Source of the DNA: Actinomycetota bacterium
Lineage (GTDB): Bacteria; Actinomycetota; Actinomycetes; Streptosporangiales; Streptosporangiaceae
Reading direction: 5' to 3'
DNA length: 64,000 nucleotides
Assembly: GCA_019240215.1 (NCBI GenBank)
Contig: JAFAYQ010000027.1
Coordinates: 1-64,000, forward strand
Part shown: positions 18,393-26,730 of the stretch, one piece after another
Layout: each line of letters begins with the position of its first letter
Position numbering within the stretch: position 1 is the stretch's first letter
Translations under genes and position numbers: made by a program
Notes under the pieces: model-generated
Seen by the model: the letters and a program-made list of their open reading frames with translations, nothing else
The model's database searches: none
Told to the model about the DNA's origin: nothing

Positions 18393-19370
18393 TCAGCCCG
18401 CAGATTCTTGCAGGGCCGCGATCAGTTCCGGCGCCGCCTGGAAGAACCGGTCCTGCTCGGGCTCGGTGCCGCCGATCTGGACCAGGGCCAGGTCGGTGAA
18501 GCCCGCCTGCCAGAACGCCGACGCCGCCTCGGTCACCGCCTCGACCGATTGGCCGCACGGGATCGACTGGGCCACGTCCTCGGGCCGCACGAACTGGCTG
18601 GCGGCGTCGAACCCGGTCGTGCCCGGCAGTTCGGCGTTGACCTTCCAGCCGCCGCCGAACCAGCGGAACAGCTCGTGCGCCCGCTTGACGCACTCGTCTT
18701 TGTCCGGGCCCCAGCAGATCGGCAGCTGCCCGACCTTGCGGCCGGGCGCCTTACCGGACGCCCCGTCCCACCACCGCCCGAGCGAGGCTTCCGGCTCGAC
18801 CGCGATCATCACGTCGGCCAGCGGCGCGAACAGCTCGCAGGACTGCCGCCCGGACACCGCCACCCCGATCGGGACCGGCTGGGCGGGCAGGTCCCAGAGC
18901 TTGGCCGAGTCGACCGTGAAGTAGTCGCCCTCGATGCTGACGTAGCCGCCGCCGAACAGCTCGCGGATGATCGTCACCGCCTCGGCCAGCATCTCCTGCC
19001 GCTGGTTGGCAGGCGGCCAGCCAGCTCCGACGACGTGCTCGTTGAGCGACTCTCCGGCGCCCAGGCCGAGGGTGAAGCGGCCGCCGCTCAGCAGCCCCAG
19101 GGTCGCGGCCTGCTGAGCTACCACGGTTGGGTGGTACCGCATGGTCGGGCAGGTCACGTAGGTCATCAACTCGGCCCGCTCGGTCGCCTGGGCGACCGCG
19201 CCCAGGGTGACCCAGGCGTTCGGGGCGTGGCCCATCTCGTCCAGCCAGGGGAAGTAGTGGTCGCTGGAGACCAGCAGCTCGAAGCCGCTCTGCTCCGCCC
19301 GCTTCGCCCACCGCACCAGGTCGGCCGGTCCCGCCTGTTCGGTCATCAGTGTGTAGCCCACGGTGGCCAT
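18393..19370 (-). CDS. F420-dependent LLM oxidoreductase (glucose-6-phosphate-dehydrogenase-like branch)
   Basis: 325 residues beginning MATVGYTLMTEQAGPADLVRWAKRAEQSGFE, then LLVSSDHYFPWLDEMGHAPNAWVTLGAVAQAT and TYVTCPTMRYHPTVVAQQAATL, with GRFTLGLGAGESLNEHVVG. This is the Fgd-like subfamily of F420 enzymes, in which many members are not glucose-6-phosphate dehydrogenases. The sugar-phosphate-binding residues cannot be judged here. It precedes the GGT gene on the same strand and is separated from csbD by a strong palindromic terminator. Confidence 0.85.
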   Translation of the reverse strand: MATVGYTLMTEQAGPADLVRWAKRAEQSGFELLVSSDHYFPWLDEMGHAPNAWVTLGAVAQATERAELMTYVTCPTMRYHPTVVAQQAATLGLLSGGRFTLGLGAGESLNEHVVGAGWPPANQRQEMLAEAVTIIRELFGGGYVSIEGDYFTVDSAKLWDLPAQPVPIGVAVSGRQSCELFAPLADVMIAVEPEASLGRWWDGASGKAPGRKVGQLPICWGPDKDECVKRAHELFRWFGGGWKVNAELPGTTGFDAASQFVRPEDVAQSIPCGQSVEAVTEAASAFWQAGFTDLALVQIGGTEPEQDRFFQAAPELIAALQESAG

Positions 19371-19452
19371 GACGTCCGTCCCCTCGTTGCGAGTCGTGTG
19401 GCCCCGTCTAACTGACCAGCCACCCGCCCGCTAAACAACCCGGGCAGCACAA

Positions 19453-19478
19453 CGCCCGCCCCTGATCAGGGGCGGGCG
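19453..19478. terminator. 26-bp perfect palindrome, bidirectional terminator
   Basis: CGCCCGCCCCTGA followed by TCAGGGGCGGGCG is perfectly self-complementary over 26 bp, with essentially no loop until the strands are distorted. It lies 12 bp after the CsbD stop (minus strand) and is followed on that strand by TTGTGC. It probably ends the csbD transcript before the LLM gene. Confidence 0.7.
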
Positions 19479-19490
19479 CTTAGCTCGGTC

Positions 19491-19664
19491 TTACTTCTTG
19501 AAGGCGTCCTTGACCTTGTCGCCGGCCTGCTTGAGATTCCCCTTGGCCTGGTCGGTTTCGCCTTCGGCCTTCAGCTGGTCGTCGTCGGTGGCGTCGCCCA
19601 CGCCTTCCTTTACCTTGCCCTTGAGCTCGGTGGCCTTGTGAGCTGCCTTGTCCTCGGTTGCCAT
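19491..19664 (-). CDS. CsbD family stress protein
   Basis: 57-residue, Lys/Asp/Glu/Gln-rich, intrinsically hydrophilic protein with the CsbD pattern KATELKGKVKEGVGDATDDD...KAEGETDQAKGNLKQAGDKVKD. CsbD is induced by general stress in many bacteria; its mechanism is unknown. ATG 19664 (MATEDKAAHK) is preferred to the upstream GTG because GGAAGGAG lies at a workable distance. It is monocistronic and ended by the 26-bp palindrome. Confidence 0.9.
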   Translation of the reverse strand: MATEDKAAHKATELKGKVKEGVGDATDDDQLKAEGETDQAKGNLKQAGDKVKDAFKK

Positions 19665-19733
19665 CGTCAGCACGCTCCTTCCCGTTTCACTATGGACCCT
19701 TCCCCCTGAGCGGCCCTCAAACGGTGAACCGGG

Positions 19734-21032
19734 TCACGCCGGCCGCAAAAATGCTTTCATGGCCGCGATCATCATGGAAATGTCGGCGGTGCCGGACAGT
19801 TCGCGGGCCGAGTGCATGCCCAGCGAGGCGTTGCCGACGTCCACCGTCGGCACCGCCAGCCCGGCCGCCACGATCGGGCCGATGGTGGAACCGCTGCGCA
19901 CGCCGCTGCGGTTGACGAAGTACTGCACCGGCACCCCGGCCTGCTCGGTGGCGGCCAGGAAGGCGGCCTGGGTCATCGCGTTGGTGCCGTAGTTGACGTT
20001 CGCGCTCACCTTGATCACCGGCCCGCCGCCGAGCTCGATCCAGTGCCCGGGCTCGTGCCGGTCGGAATAGTTCGGGTGGGTCGCGTGGGTCATGTCGGCC
20101 GACACGTGCAGCGAGTTCGCCACCGCCCGCAGGAAGTCGTCCCGGGTGCCGCCGCGGGCCAGCACCGACCGTTCCAGCTGGCGGCCCAGCCAGGCCCCGT
20201 CTGCCCCGGTCGGGGACCGGCTGCCGATCTCCTCGTGGTCGAACAGCACGATCGCGCTCACGTGCCCGGCGTCCGGGGCCGCGGCCACCTCGGCCAGCGC
20301 CGAGACGCTGGCGAACGAGCAGTTCAGGTTGTCCTGGCGGCCCGAGCTGACGAACTCCTCGTCCACCCCCGCCAGGTTGGCGCCGGCCACGTCGTAGACC
20401 ACGACCTCCCAGCTCAGCACGGCCGCTGGGTCGACCTCGAGCTCGCCCGCGAGGAACCGCGCGAACCCGCCCGGGTCGGGTGCCCCCAGCGACCAGATCG
20501 GCACCAGGTGGCGCTGGGCGTCCAGCTTGAGCCCCTCGCGCACGGTCGGGTCCAGGTGGATGGCGAGCTGGGGGACCCGCAGGATCGGGCGGTCGACCCG
20601 CACCAGCCGGACCTGCGGCCCGTCGGCGGTGGCGACCACCACCCGGCCCGCCAGCCCCAGGTCCCGGTCCAGCCATGAGTTCAGCAGCGGCCCGCCGTAG
20701 ACCTCGACCCCCAGCTGCCGGAAGCCCGCGCTGCCGGTGTCCGGCTGCGGCTTGACCTTGAGCGTGGGGCTGTCGGTGTGCGCGCCCAGCAGCCGGAAGC
20801 TGGCGTCGGGGGCGGCTCCGTCCGGCACCACCCAGGCGAACAGCGACCCGCCGTCGGTCAGCACGTAGCGGCCGGGCCCGGACGGCCAGGCCTCGGCCGG
20901 GCCGACCTCGGTGAAGCCGGCCGCGGTCAGCCGCTCGCGGGCCTGGGCGGCCGCGTGGTACGGCGACGGCGCGGAGTTGAGGAACTCGATCAGGTCAAGG
21001 GCGGTGTCGCGGGCGCTGTTCACCCGCTCCAT
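19734..21032 (-). CDS. apeB: M18 family aminopeptidase
   Basis: 432-residue zinc aminopeptidase. Metal and catalytic segments are intact: LLGAHTDSPTLKVKP, SSGRQDNLNCSFASVSAL, LFDHEEIGSRSPTGADG, and the late SADMTHATHPNYSDRHEP. SGVRSGSTIGPIVAAGL and the C-terminal ASLGMHSARELSG also match M18. It removes N-terminal acidic or neutral residues as part of cytosolic peptide turnover. ATG 21032 (MERVNSARDTALDLI) is chosen over the ORF-track start at 21125, which would run through the divergent gene. Only 22 bp separate it from that gene. Confidence 0.9.
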   Translation of the reverse strand: MERVNSARDTALDLIEFLNSAPSPYHAAAQARERLTAAGFTEVGPAEAWPSGPGRYVLTDGGSLFAWVVPDGAAPDASFRLLGAHTDSPTLKVKPQPDTGSAGFRQLGVEVYGGPLLNSWLDRDLGLAGRVVVATADGPQVRLVRVDRPILRVPQLAIHLDPTVREGLKLDAQRHLVPIWSLGAPDPGGFARFLAGELEVDPAAVLSWEVVVYDVAGANLAGVDEEFVSSGRQDNLNCSFASVSALAEVAAAPDAGHVSAIVLFDHEEIGSRSPTGADGAWLGRQLERSVLARGGTRDDFLRAVANSLHVSADMTHATHPNYSDRHEPGHWIELGGGPVIKVSANVNYGTNAMTQAAFLAATEQAGVPVQYFVNRSGVRSGSTIGPIVAAGLAVPTVDVGNASLGMHSARELSGTADISMMIAAMKAFLRPA

Positions 21033-21054
21033 CCTGCCCGATAACCTGCTGCGC
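21033..21054. promoter_or_regulatory. 22-bp bidirectional promoter core
   Basis: Between the two divergent ATGs, plus-strand TAACCT (21042-21047) lies seven bases before ATG 21055, as in leaderless promoters. The same bases on the minus strand read GGTTATCG, which could serve as an overlapping -10 for the aminopeptidase gene. Neither side has room for a 5' UTR with a Shine-Dalgarno. Confidence 0.45.
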
Positions 21055-21576
21055 ATGGCAAAGAAGCGCGCGCTCACCCCGCTCGGGGCCGTCATCGGAG
21101 GCTTCCTGGCCGGGGCCGCGGGCACCGTGGCCCTGGACGTCTACGGCTACCTGAAGTACAAGCGCGGCGGGGGCACCGAGGCCCCCCTGGCCTGGGAGTT
21201 CCCCAAGGTCGAGACCTGGGACCAGGCGCCCGCGCCCGGCCAGGTGGCCAAGCGGGTGGTCGAGGGCTTCACCCAGCACGAGCTGCCCGACCGCTACGCC
21301 AACTTGTTCAGCAACGTCATGCACTGGGGCTACGGCTCGGTCAACGGCGCCGCCTACGGCATCGTGGCCGGCTCGCTGCGGCGGCCGACCCCGGAGACCG
21401 GGCTGCCGTTCGGGGTCGTGGTCTGGCTGACCGGCTACGTCGTCCTCCCGCTGGGCGGCCTGTACCAGCCGATCTGGAAGTACGACATCAAGACGCTGGC
21501 CGAGGACCTCGGCGGCCACCTGTGCTTCGGCCTCACCACCGGCACGGTGTTCTGGCTCTACACCAAGCTGGCCTGA
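21055..21576 (+). CDS. Conserved membrane protein (DUF1440-like), unknown function
   Basis: 173 residues starting MAKKRALTPLGAVIGGFLAGAAGTVALDVY, a first helix of the DUF1440/YagU type. The hydrophilic middle (KVETWDQAPAPGQVAKRVVEGFTQHELP) is followed by membrane segments around VMHWGYGSVNGAAYGIVAGS, GVVVWLTGYVVLPLGGLYQP and HLCFGLTTGTVFWLY. ATG 21055 is chosen because of TAACCT seven bases upstream; the ORF-track start at 20911 lies inside the opposing gene. Function unknown. Confidence 0.72.
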   Translation: MAKKRALTPLGAVIGGFLAGAAGTVALDVYGYLKYKRGGGTEAPLAWEFPKVETWDQAPAPGQVAKRVVEGFTQHELPDRYANLFSNVMHWGYGSVNGAAYGIVAGSLRRPTPETGLPFGVVVWLTGYVVLPLGGLYQPIWKYDIKTLAEDLGGHLCFGLTTGTVFWLYTKLA

Positions 21577-21621
21577 CCGCAGGACCGGGCCTCGTGCGGC
21601 CTCGTTCTGCACCTGGTTGCC

Positions 21622-22173
21622 TCAGCCGCCCGAGGTGTGGTTACCCCAGCGCACGAAGATGGTCAGCGCGATGATCACCGCGGTGATGCCGCCGCCGAAT
21701 TCCAGCAGGTGCAGCGCGTCCGGCTCGGCCACCGCTTCCTCGGCGAAGGTGACCGCGAGCACCAGCACGATCATCGAGATGACCCGGCTCTTGAGGTCGT
21801 TAAGGTCGCGCATGGCCAGCCAGCCGGGCAGCACGTCCCGGCCGCCGACCCGGATGTTCCCGATGAACAGCTCGTAGAAGCCGATCGCCGAGATCAGCGC
21901 GGTCGCGCCGATCAGGAACAGGTCGAACTCCAGCAGGACCGAGCCGATGTGGTGCCCGACCGGGAAGGGGTGCCCGCTGACCTCCCGCACCGTGTCGAAC
22001 AGGACCGCCACCGCGTAGACGAACGAGCCCAGCGCTGAGACCAGCAGGAACGCTACCGGCAGGATCGCCAGCCACAGCGATACAGCCAGCGTCCGCTCCA
22101 CCCCCTCGGTCAGCCGCCGGCGCGGCCGCCGGCTGGTCCGCTCCGCGGCTTCCGTTTTCTCCTCATCGGGCAC
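21622..22173 (-). CDS. YqhA family (UPF0114) membrane protein
   Basis: 183 residues: a charged N-terminus (DEEKTEAAERTSRRPRRRL), then about four helices including LAVSLWLAILPVAFLLVSALGSF, SVLLEFDLFLIGATALISAIGFYELFI, VISMIVLVLAVTFAEEAV and GGGITAVIIALTIFVRW. GFYELFIG and the DLNDLKSRVISMI segment are typical of UPF0114. Role unknown. It lies 13 bp after the M20 gene and is probably co-transcribed. Confidence 0.85.
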   Translation of the reverse strand: MPDEEKTEAAERTSRRPRRRLTEGVERTLAVSLWLAILPVAFLLVSALGSFVYAVAVLFDTVREVSGHPFPVGHHIGSVLLEFDLFLIGATALISAIGFYELFIGNIRVGGRDVLPGWLAMRDLNDLKSRVISMIVLVLAVTFAEEAVAEPDALHLLEFGGGITAVIIALTIFVRWGNHTSGG

Positions 22174-22186
22174 GGCGTCAATGATT

Positions 22187-23452
22187 TCACGACGTCGCCG
22201 GCGGTCTCCCCAGCCAGGTCAGCGCGGCGACCGTCAGCGCCTCGATGCCGGTGCTCAAGGTGGGCTCGATGACCGGCGCGAAGTGCGGCGAATGGTTGCC
22301 CGGCAGCGAGTCGATGCGCCCGTCGCGCACGGCAGCCAGGGCTGTCTCGTACTCCAGGCCTCCCCAGAACCAGAAAACCGTGGGCACGCCGGCGGCCTCG
22401 CCGAACACACCGACGTCCTCGCTGGCGTTGACCACCGGCATCGGCAGCAGGCGGTCCGCACCGAAATACCCGGTGAAGGCGGCGACCGTGGCCTGGGTCG
22501 CGGACGGATCGCTGACCAGCAGGGGCGCGCTGAGGGTCCAGGTCAGCTCGGGCGGCCGCGGTGCGCCACTGCTGGCGGCCTCACTGCTGACGATGCGCTC
22601 GATCGCGGCGCGGACCAGCTCACGGGTCTGCGGGGAGTAGGTCCGGATGTTGATCCCCAGCTCGGCGGCGCTGGGGATGATGTTGTCCTTGGTCCCGGCC
22701 TGCACCCGCCCGACCGTGACCACGGCGGCCTCGGCGGGCGGCACCTCCCGGGCGACGATGCCCTGCAGCCGGGTGATCACGTGCGCGGCCATCAGGACCG
22801 GGTCCACGGTGGCCTCGGGGCGTGACCCGTGCCCACCCCGGCCGTGCAGGACGATCTCGGCCGAGTCGGCCGCGGCCATCACCGGCCCGCTGGCGTGCCC
22901 GATCAGGCCGGCCGGGAGCGGGCCCACGTGCTGGCCCAGCACGATGCCCGGTTTGGGAAAGCGCTGGAGCAACCCGTCGGCGACCATGTCCCGGGCCCCC
23001 CGGGCCAGTTCCTCGGCGGGCTGGAAAACGACGAGCACGGTGCCGGACCAGGCGCCGTCCGCGCGGGCGAGCAGGGTCGCGGCGCCCACCAGGCAGGCGG
23101 CGTGCATGTCGTGCCCGCAGGCGTGCATGACCGGGACCTCAACCCCATCCTCGCCCGCGGCCCGAACCGTGCTCGCGTAGGACAGGCCGGTCTGCTCCTG
23201 GACGGGCAACGCGTCGAAGTCGGCCCGCAGCATCACCACCGGGCCGGCTCCGCGGGTGAGGACGCCGACCACCCCGGTGCCGCCGACCTTCTCGGTAACG
23301 TCGAAGCCGAGCGGCCGCAACGCCTGCGCCACCCGCTGCCCGGTGCGGTGCTCGTGCAGCGAAAGCTCGGGATGGCGGTGCAGGTCCTGGTAGAAGTCCG
23401 CCAGCTGGGCGCTCACCTCGGCTGCGCCTGCGAGTACGGTGGCGTCGGCCAT
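22187..23452 (-). CDS. M20 family amidohydrolase (hippurate hydrolase/AbgB type)
   Basis: 421-residue dinuclear-metal amidohydrolase. Motifs: YQDLHRHPELSLHEHRTGQ, LRADFDALPVQEQTGLSYAS, MHACGHDMHAACLVGAATLL, FQPAEELARGARDMV, and a late NASEDVGVFGEAAGVPTVFWFWGG. Such enzymes cleave N-acyl amino acids, aminobenzoyl-glutamate or related amides; the exact amide is not predictable. It heads a two-gene unit with the YqhA gene, 18 bp after the lipoprotein gene on the same strand. Confidence 0.89.
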   Translation of the reverse strand: MADATVLAGAAEVSAQLADFYQDLHRHPELSLHEHRTGQRVAQALRPLGFDVTEKVGGTGVVGVLTRGAGPVVMLRADFDALPVQEQTGLSYASTVRAAGEDGVEVPVMHACGHDMHAACLVGAATLLARADGAWSGTVLVVFQPAEELARGARDMVADGLLQRFPKPGIVLGQHVGPLPAGLIGHASGPVMAAADSAEIVLHGRGGHGSRPEATVDPVLMAAHVITRLQGIVAREVPPAEAAVVTVGRVQAGTKDNIIPSAAELGINIRTYSPQTRELVRAAIERIVSSEAASSGAPRPPELTWTLSAPLLVSDPSATQATVAAFTGYFGADRLLPMPVVNASEDVGVFGEAAGVPTVFWFWGGLEYETALAAVRDGRIDSLPGNHSPHFAPVIEPTLSTGIEALTVAALTWLGRPPATS

Positions 23453-23470
23453 GGCGTCAGGTCCTTCCGG

Positions 23471-23992
23471 TCAGGAACTGGGAACGGTGGCCGGTGACGG
23501 GGCGGGGCAGCGGTTCCCGACCGCGGCCAGCAGCCGCTGGGCCGCCGCCGCCACGCTGGCCTTGGCGCTGCTGACGCCCGCCTCCCGGCTGGGCGCGGCG
23601 GCGTAGCTGCTCGCGGCCGATTGCAACCGCGTCAGCTGCGATTTCAGCGCGTCGATCTGGCTCTGCCATTCATGCTGGCCGGAGACGGTGCGGGCGAGGT
23701 CGTCCACACTCGCCTGCATCCCTCGCGTCACCGCCTGGATTTCGCTGACGTTGGCCTGGGTGATGCTGACCGAGATCAGGCTGCGCAGGGCGGCCCGCAC
23801 CGAGTTCACCTCCTGGCAGACGGTCAGGACGGGCGTGGGCGCGGCTGAGGGTGCGGCGGTCGCGCTGGCGGAGACGCTGCCGGACCCGCCAGCGGGCGAA
23901 CTGCCACCAGAACCGCAGGCGGCGGCCAGCACCGTCACCGCAGACAGCATCGCCGCGGCGACGGCCAGCCGGCCGGAGGTAACTCGCGTCAT
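23471..23992 (-). CDS. Predicted lipoprotein of unknown function
   Basis: 173 residues. An export signal with lipobox VLAAAC (Cys near residue 26) is followed by a Ser/Gly/Ala/Pro linker and a helical domain: VCQEVNSVRAALRSLISVSITQ, then MQASVDDLARTVSGQHEWQSQIDALKSQLTRLQSA, which should form a coiled coil, and SSAKASVAAAAQRLLAAV. The two other Cys (VCQ, NRC) could form a disulfide. It sits just upstream of the M20 and YqhA genes. Function unknown. Confidence 0.78.
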   Translation of the reverse strand: MTRVTSGRLAVAAAMLSAVTVLAAACGSGGSSPAGGSGSVSASATAAPSAAPTPVLTVCQEVNSVRAALRSLISVSITQANVSEIQAVTRGMQASVDDLARTVSGQHEWQSQIDALKSQLTRLQSAASSYAAAPSREAGVSSAKASVAAAAQRLLAAVGNRCPAPSPATVPSS

Positions 23993-24158
23993 ATCAGCCC
24001 ACGATCGGGCCCCCGCCGCCCGCTGCGCCTCACCCGTCGCGGGCGAACCGCGAAAAACCTGGCCGCGATCACCTGGAAAGGATGATGACCCCGCGCCCGC
24101 CAGCGGTCACCATGAAGGGGTCAACGTCCGCGGATTCCGGCTGTCCGGCTGGTGACTG

Positions 24159-26651
24159 GTGCACAGTGGCTCACAGGCGCACGACCTGATCGAGAAGGCG
24201 GACCCCGTGGCCGGGACGGGTTTCTGGCGGACCTGGCGATCGATCGCGTTCGCCCCGGCCGGTGACGGGCAGCGCCGGCGGCGCGGGAGCGACGGGGTAC
24301 GCCTGGCCGCCGCGGTGCTCGTACTCGTCGTCTGCGTGCTGATCATCCGCTACGACTCCCGCATCGACCGGGCCATCGTCCAGGTCCTGCACCCGCCGCC
24401 CCGGAGCATCACCTGGCTGGTGACGGTGGTCTACCAGGCCGGGTCGGCTGGTGTCGTGGTCGTCCTGATCGGGCTGGTCCTGCTGGCTCGCCGCTGGGTG
24501 GCGGCCCGCGACCTCGCGCTGAGCGCGGTCGGCGCCGCCGTGGTCAGCGTGATTCTGGTCGTCCTGCTCGGCGGCCACGGCGGCCGCCCGGCCGGCGTCG
24601 CGATCGGCGGTTACCAGCTGAGTTTCCCGGTGCTGCGCATAGCGCTGTTCGCGGCGGTCGCGGTGGTGGCGCTGCCTTACCTGGCCCGCAGTGCCCAGCG
24701 GCTGATCGAGATTTTCATCGCCCTGGTCGCGCTGGCCACCGCGGTCGGCGGGCACGGGCTGCCGCTCAACGTCGCCGGCAGCCTGGCCATCGGCTGGGGG
24801 GTGGCGGCGGCCGTCCGGCTCGGGTTCGGCTCGCCGCTGGGCCTGCCCTCGGCCGATGACGTCCGGCTGCTGCTGGCGGAGCTCGGAATCCGGGCCGGCC
24901 ACCTGACTCCGGCCCCGCGGCAGGTCTGGGGGGTGGCCAAGTTCCAGGCCGAGGAGCTCCACCCGCCGGGGGTGGCCGGGGCCAACGGCGGGGCCGCGGC
25001 CGGCCGTCTCGACATCGCGGTCTACGGGCGGGACGCGGCCGACGCCCGGCTGCTGACCAAGCTGGGCCGGTTCGTGTTCTACCGGGCCTCCGGGCCGAGC
25101 CTCACCATCACCCGGCTGCAGCAGGTCGAGCACGAGGCCTACCTCACGCTGCGGGCGGCCCGGGCCGGTGTCGCGGTCCCCGAGGTCGCCGAGGCCGGGA
25201 AGGCCGGCCCGTCCGGCGACGCGCTTCTGGTCGGCCGGAGGCCGGCCGGGCGGGCGGTCCTGGCGCTGCCGGACGCCGATGCCGCCGAGATCAGTGACGC
25301 GTGGCTCGATGACCTGTACCGGCAGCTGCTGGCCCTGCGGTCGGCGCGCATCGCCCACGGCGGGATCAGCGGCGACGCGCTGCTCGCCGACCTGGTGACG
25401 CAGACCGCCGTGCTCACGGACTTCCGTAACGCCGCGGTGACCGCCTCGCCCGGTCAGCTCGACCGGGACCTGGCCGGAGCCATCGCCGCGACGGCGGTGG
25501 CCGTCGGCCCGGACCGGGCGGCTGGCGCCGCCGCCCGCTGCCTGCCGCCGGACGTGCTGCGGGACGCCCTCCAGCATCTTCAGCGGGCCGCCCTCGACCC
25601 GGCGCTGAGGGGGAGCCTGCGTGGCCACCGCGGGCTGCTGGAGGACGTCCGTCAGCGCGCCGCCGAGGCGGCCTCAATCGAGGTGCCGGCGCTGATCGAG
25701 CCACGCCGCGTGAGCTGGCCGACGCTGATCATGGTCATCGGCACGCTCGTCGGCGGCTGGGCGCTGGTCGGGGTGCTGATCGACGTCTCCCAGTCCTTCG
25801 ACACCGTGATCGGGGCCAACTGGCTCTGGGTCGCGCTGGCGTTCATCCTCGCCCAGCTCGCTTACGTCGCGTCCGCCGTGGAGGCGGTCGGCAGCGTGGC
25901 CGGGCCGCTGCCGCTCGGGCGGACAGTAGCCGTCGAGGTCGCCAACTCGTTCAGCGCGCTGGCCGGCGGCCAGCCGGCGGTCTTCGCCACCCGGGTGCGC
26001 TTCTTCCAGACCCAGGGGTATGACGCCTCGGTCGCGCTGAGCTCGGGCGCCATCATGACCATTTCCAGCTGGATGGCCACCGCCGTCCTGGTCGTGTGCT
26101 CGCTGCCGTTTGCCTGGGGCTCCCTTGACGTGAAGGTGACGCCCCAGTCCGGCGGCGACTCCAAGCTGGTGTGGATCATTCTGGCCGTCGTCGTGCTGGT
26201 GGCCGTGCTGGCCGGCCTGGTGCTGGCGGTGCCCCGGCTGCGCCGCCTGGCGGCTGCGAAGATCGTGCCCAAGGCGCGGGACGTCTGGTCCAATCTGACC
26301 CTGGTCGCCCGTTCTCCGCGCAAGCTGGTCATGCTGCTGGGAGGCTCGTTCGCGGCCGAGCTGCTGGTGGCGATGGCCCTGTCGGTCTCACTGCGGGCCT
26401 TTGATGATCATCTGCGGCTGCCCGTCCTGATCGTGGTCATCATGCTGGCGGCGGTCATCGGCGGTGTAGCGCCGTCGCCGGGCGGGATGGGCGTCGTGGA
26501 AGCGGGCATGATTCTGGGTCTTACGGCGGCCGGGGTGGGGGAGGCGGACGCCACCGCGGCCGTGTTCATCCAGCGGCTTTTCACGTCCTACCTGCCGCCG
26601 ATCTGGGGCTGGCTCACCCTGGTCTGGATGCGCAGGCGGGAATACCTGTAG
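24159..26651 (+). CDS. Large membrane protein: N-terminal helices, degenerate kinase-like domain, C-terminal LPG-synthase-type membrane domain
   Basis: 830 residues in three parts. About seven N-terminal helices (to ~residue 220) include LAAAVLVLVVCVLIIRYDS and PVLRIALFAAVAVVALPYL. A soluble middle (~residues 225-515) has a protein-kinase/APH-like layout: FYRASGPSLTITRLQQVEHEAYLTLRAARAGVAVPEV, then a catalytic-loop position reading HGGISGDALL and LTDFRNAAV instead of HxD...N and DFG, so it is probably inactive. The C-terminal seven helices (from ~520) match the UPF0104/lysylphosphatidylglycerol-synthase transmembrane domain (PSPGGMGVVEAGMILGLTAAGV). No aminoacyltransferase domain is present. 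GTG 24159 has no strong Shine-Dalgarno. Confidence 0.8.
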   Translation: MHSGSQAHDLIEKADPVAGTGFWRTWRSIAFAPAGDGQRRRRGSDGVRLAAAVLVLVVCVLIIRYDSRIDRAIVQVLHPPPRSITWLVTVVYQAGSAGVVVVLIGLVLLARRWVAARDLALSAVGAAVVSVILVVLLGGHGGRPAGVAIGGYQLSFPVLRIALFAAVAVVALPYLARSAQRLIEIFIALVALATAVGGHGLPLNVAGSLAIGWGVAAAVRLGFGSPLGLPSADDVRLLLAELGIRAGHLTPAPRQVWGVAKFQAEELHPPGVAGANGGAAAGRLDIAVYGRDAADARLLTKLGRFVFYRASGPSLTITRLQQVEHEAYLTLRAARAGVAVPEVAEAGKAGPSGDALLVGRRPAGRAVLALPDADAAEISDAWLDDLYRQLLALRSARIAHGGISGDALLADLVTQTAVLTDFRNAAVTASPGQLDRDLAGAIAATAVAVGPDRAAGAAARCLPPDVLRDALQHLQRAALDPALRGSLRGHRGLLEDVRQRAAEAASIEVPALIEPRRVSWPTLIMVIGTLVGGWALVGVLIDVSQSFDTVIGANWLWVALAFILAQLAYVASAVEAVGSVAGPLPLGRTVAVEVANSFSALAGGQPAVFATRVRFFQTQGYDASVALSSGAIMTISSWMATAVLVVCSLPFAWGSLDVKVTPQSGGDSKLVWIILAVVVLVAVLAGLVLAVPRLRRLAAAKIVPKARDVWSNLTLVARSPRKLVMLLGGSFAAELLVAMALSVSLRAFDDHLRLPVLIVVIMLAAVIGGVAPSPGGMGVVEAGMILGLTAAGVGEADATAAVFIQRLFTSYLPPIWGWLTLVWMRRREYL

Positions 26652-26730
26652 CTGCCGCGCCTGGTAGGCCAGCATGGCCAGCCGGGGCCACCAGGGGCCA
26701 GGTCACCTTTCCCGGGTGATGTGGTGGAGC

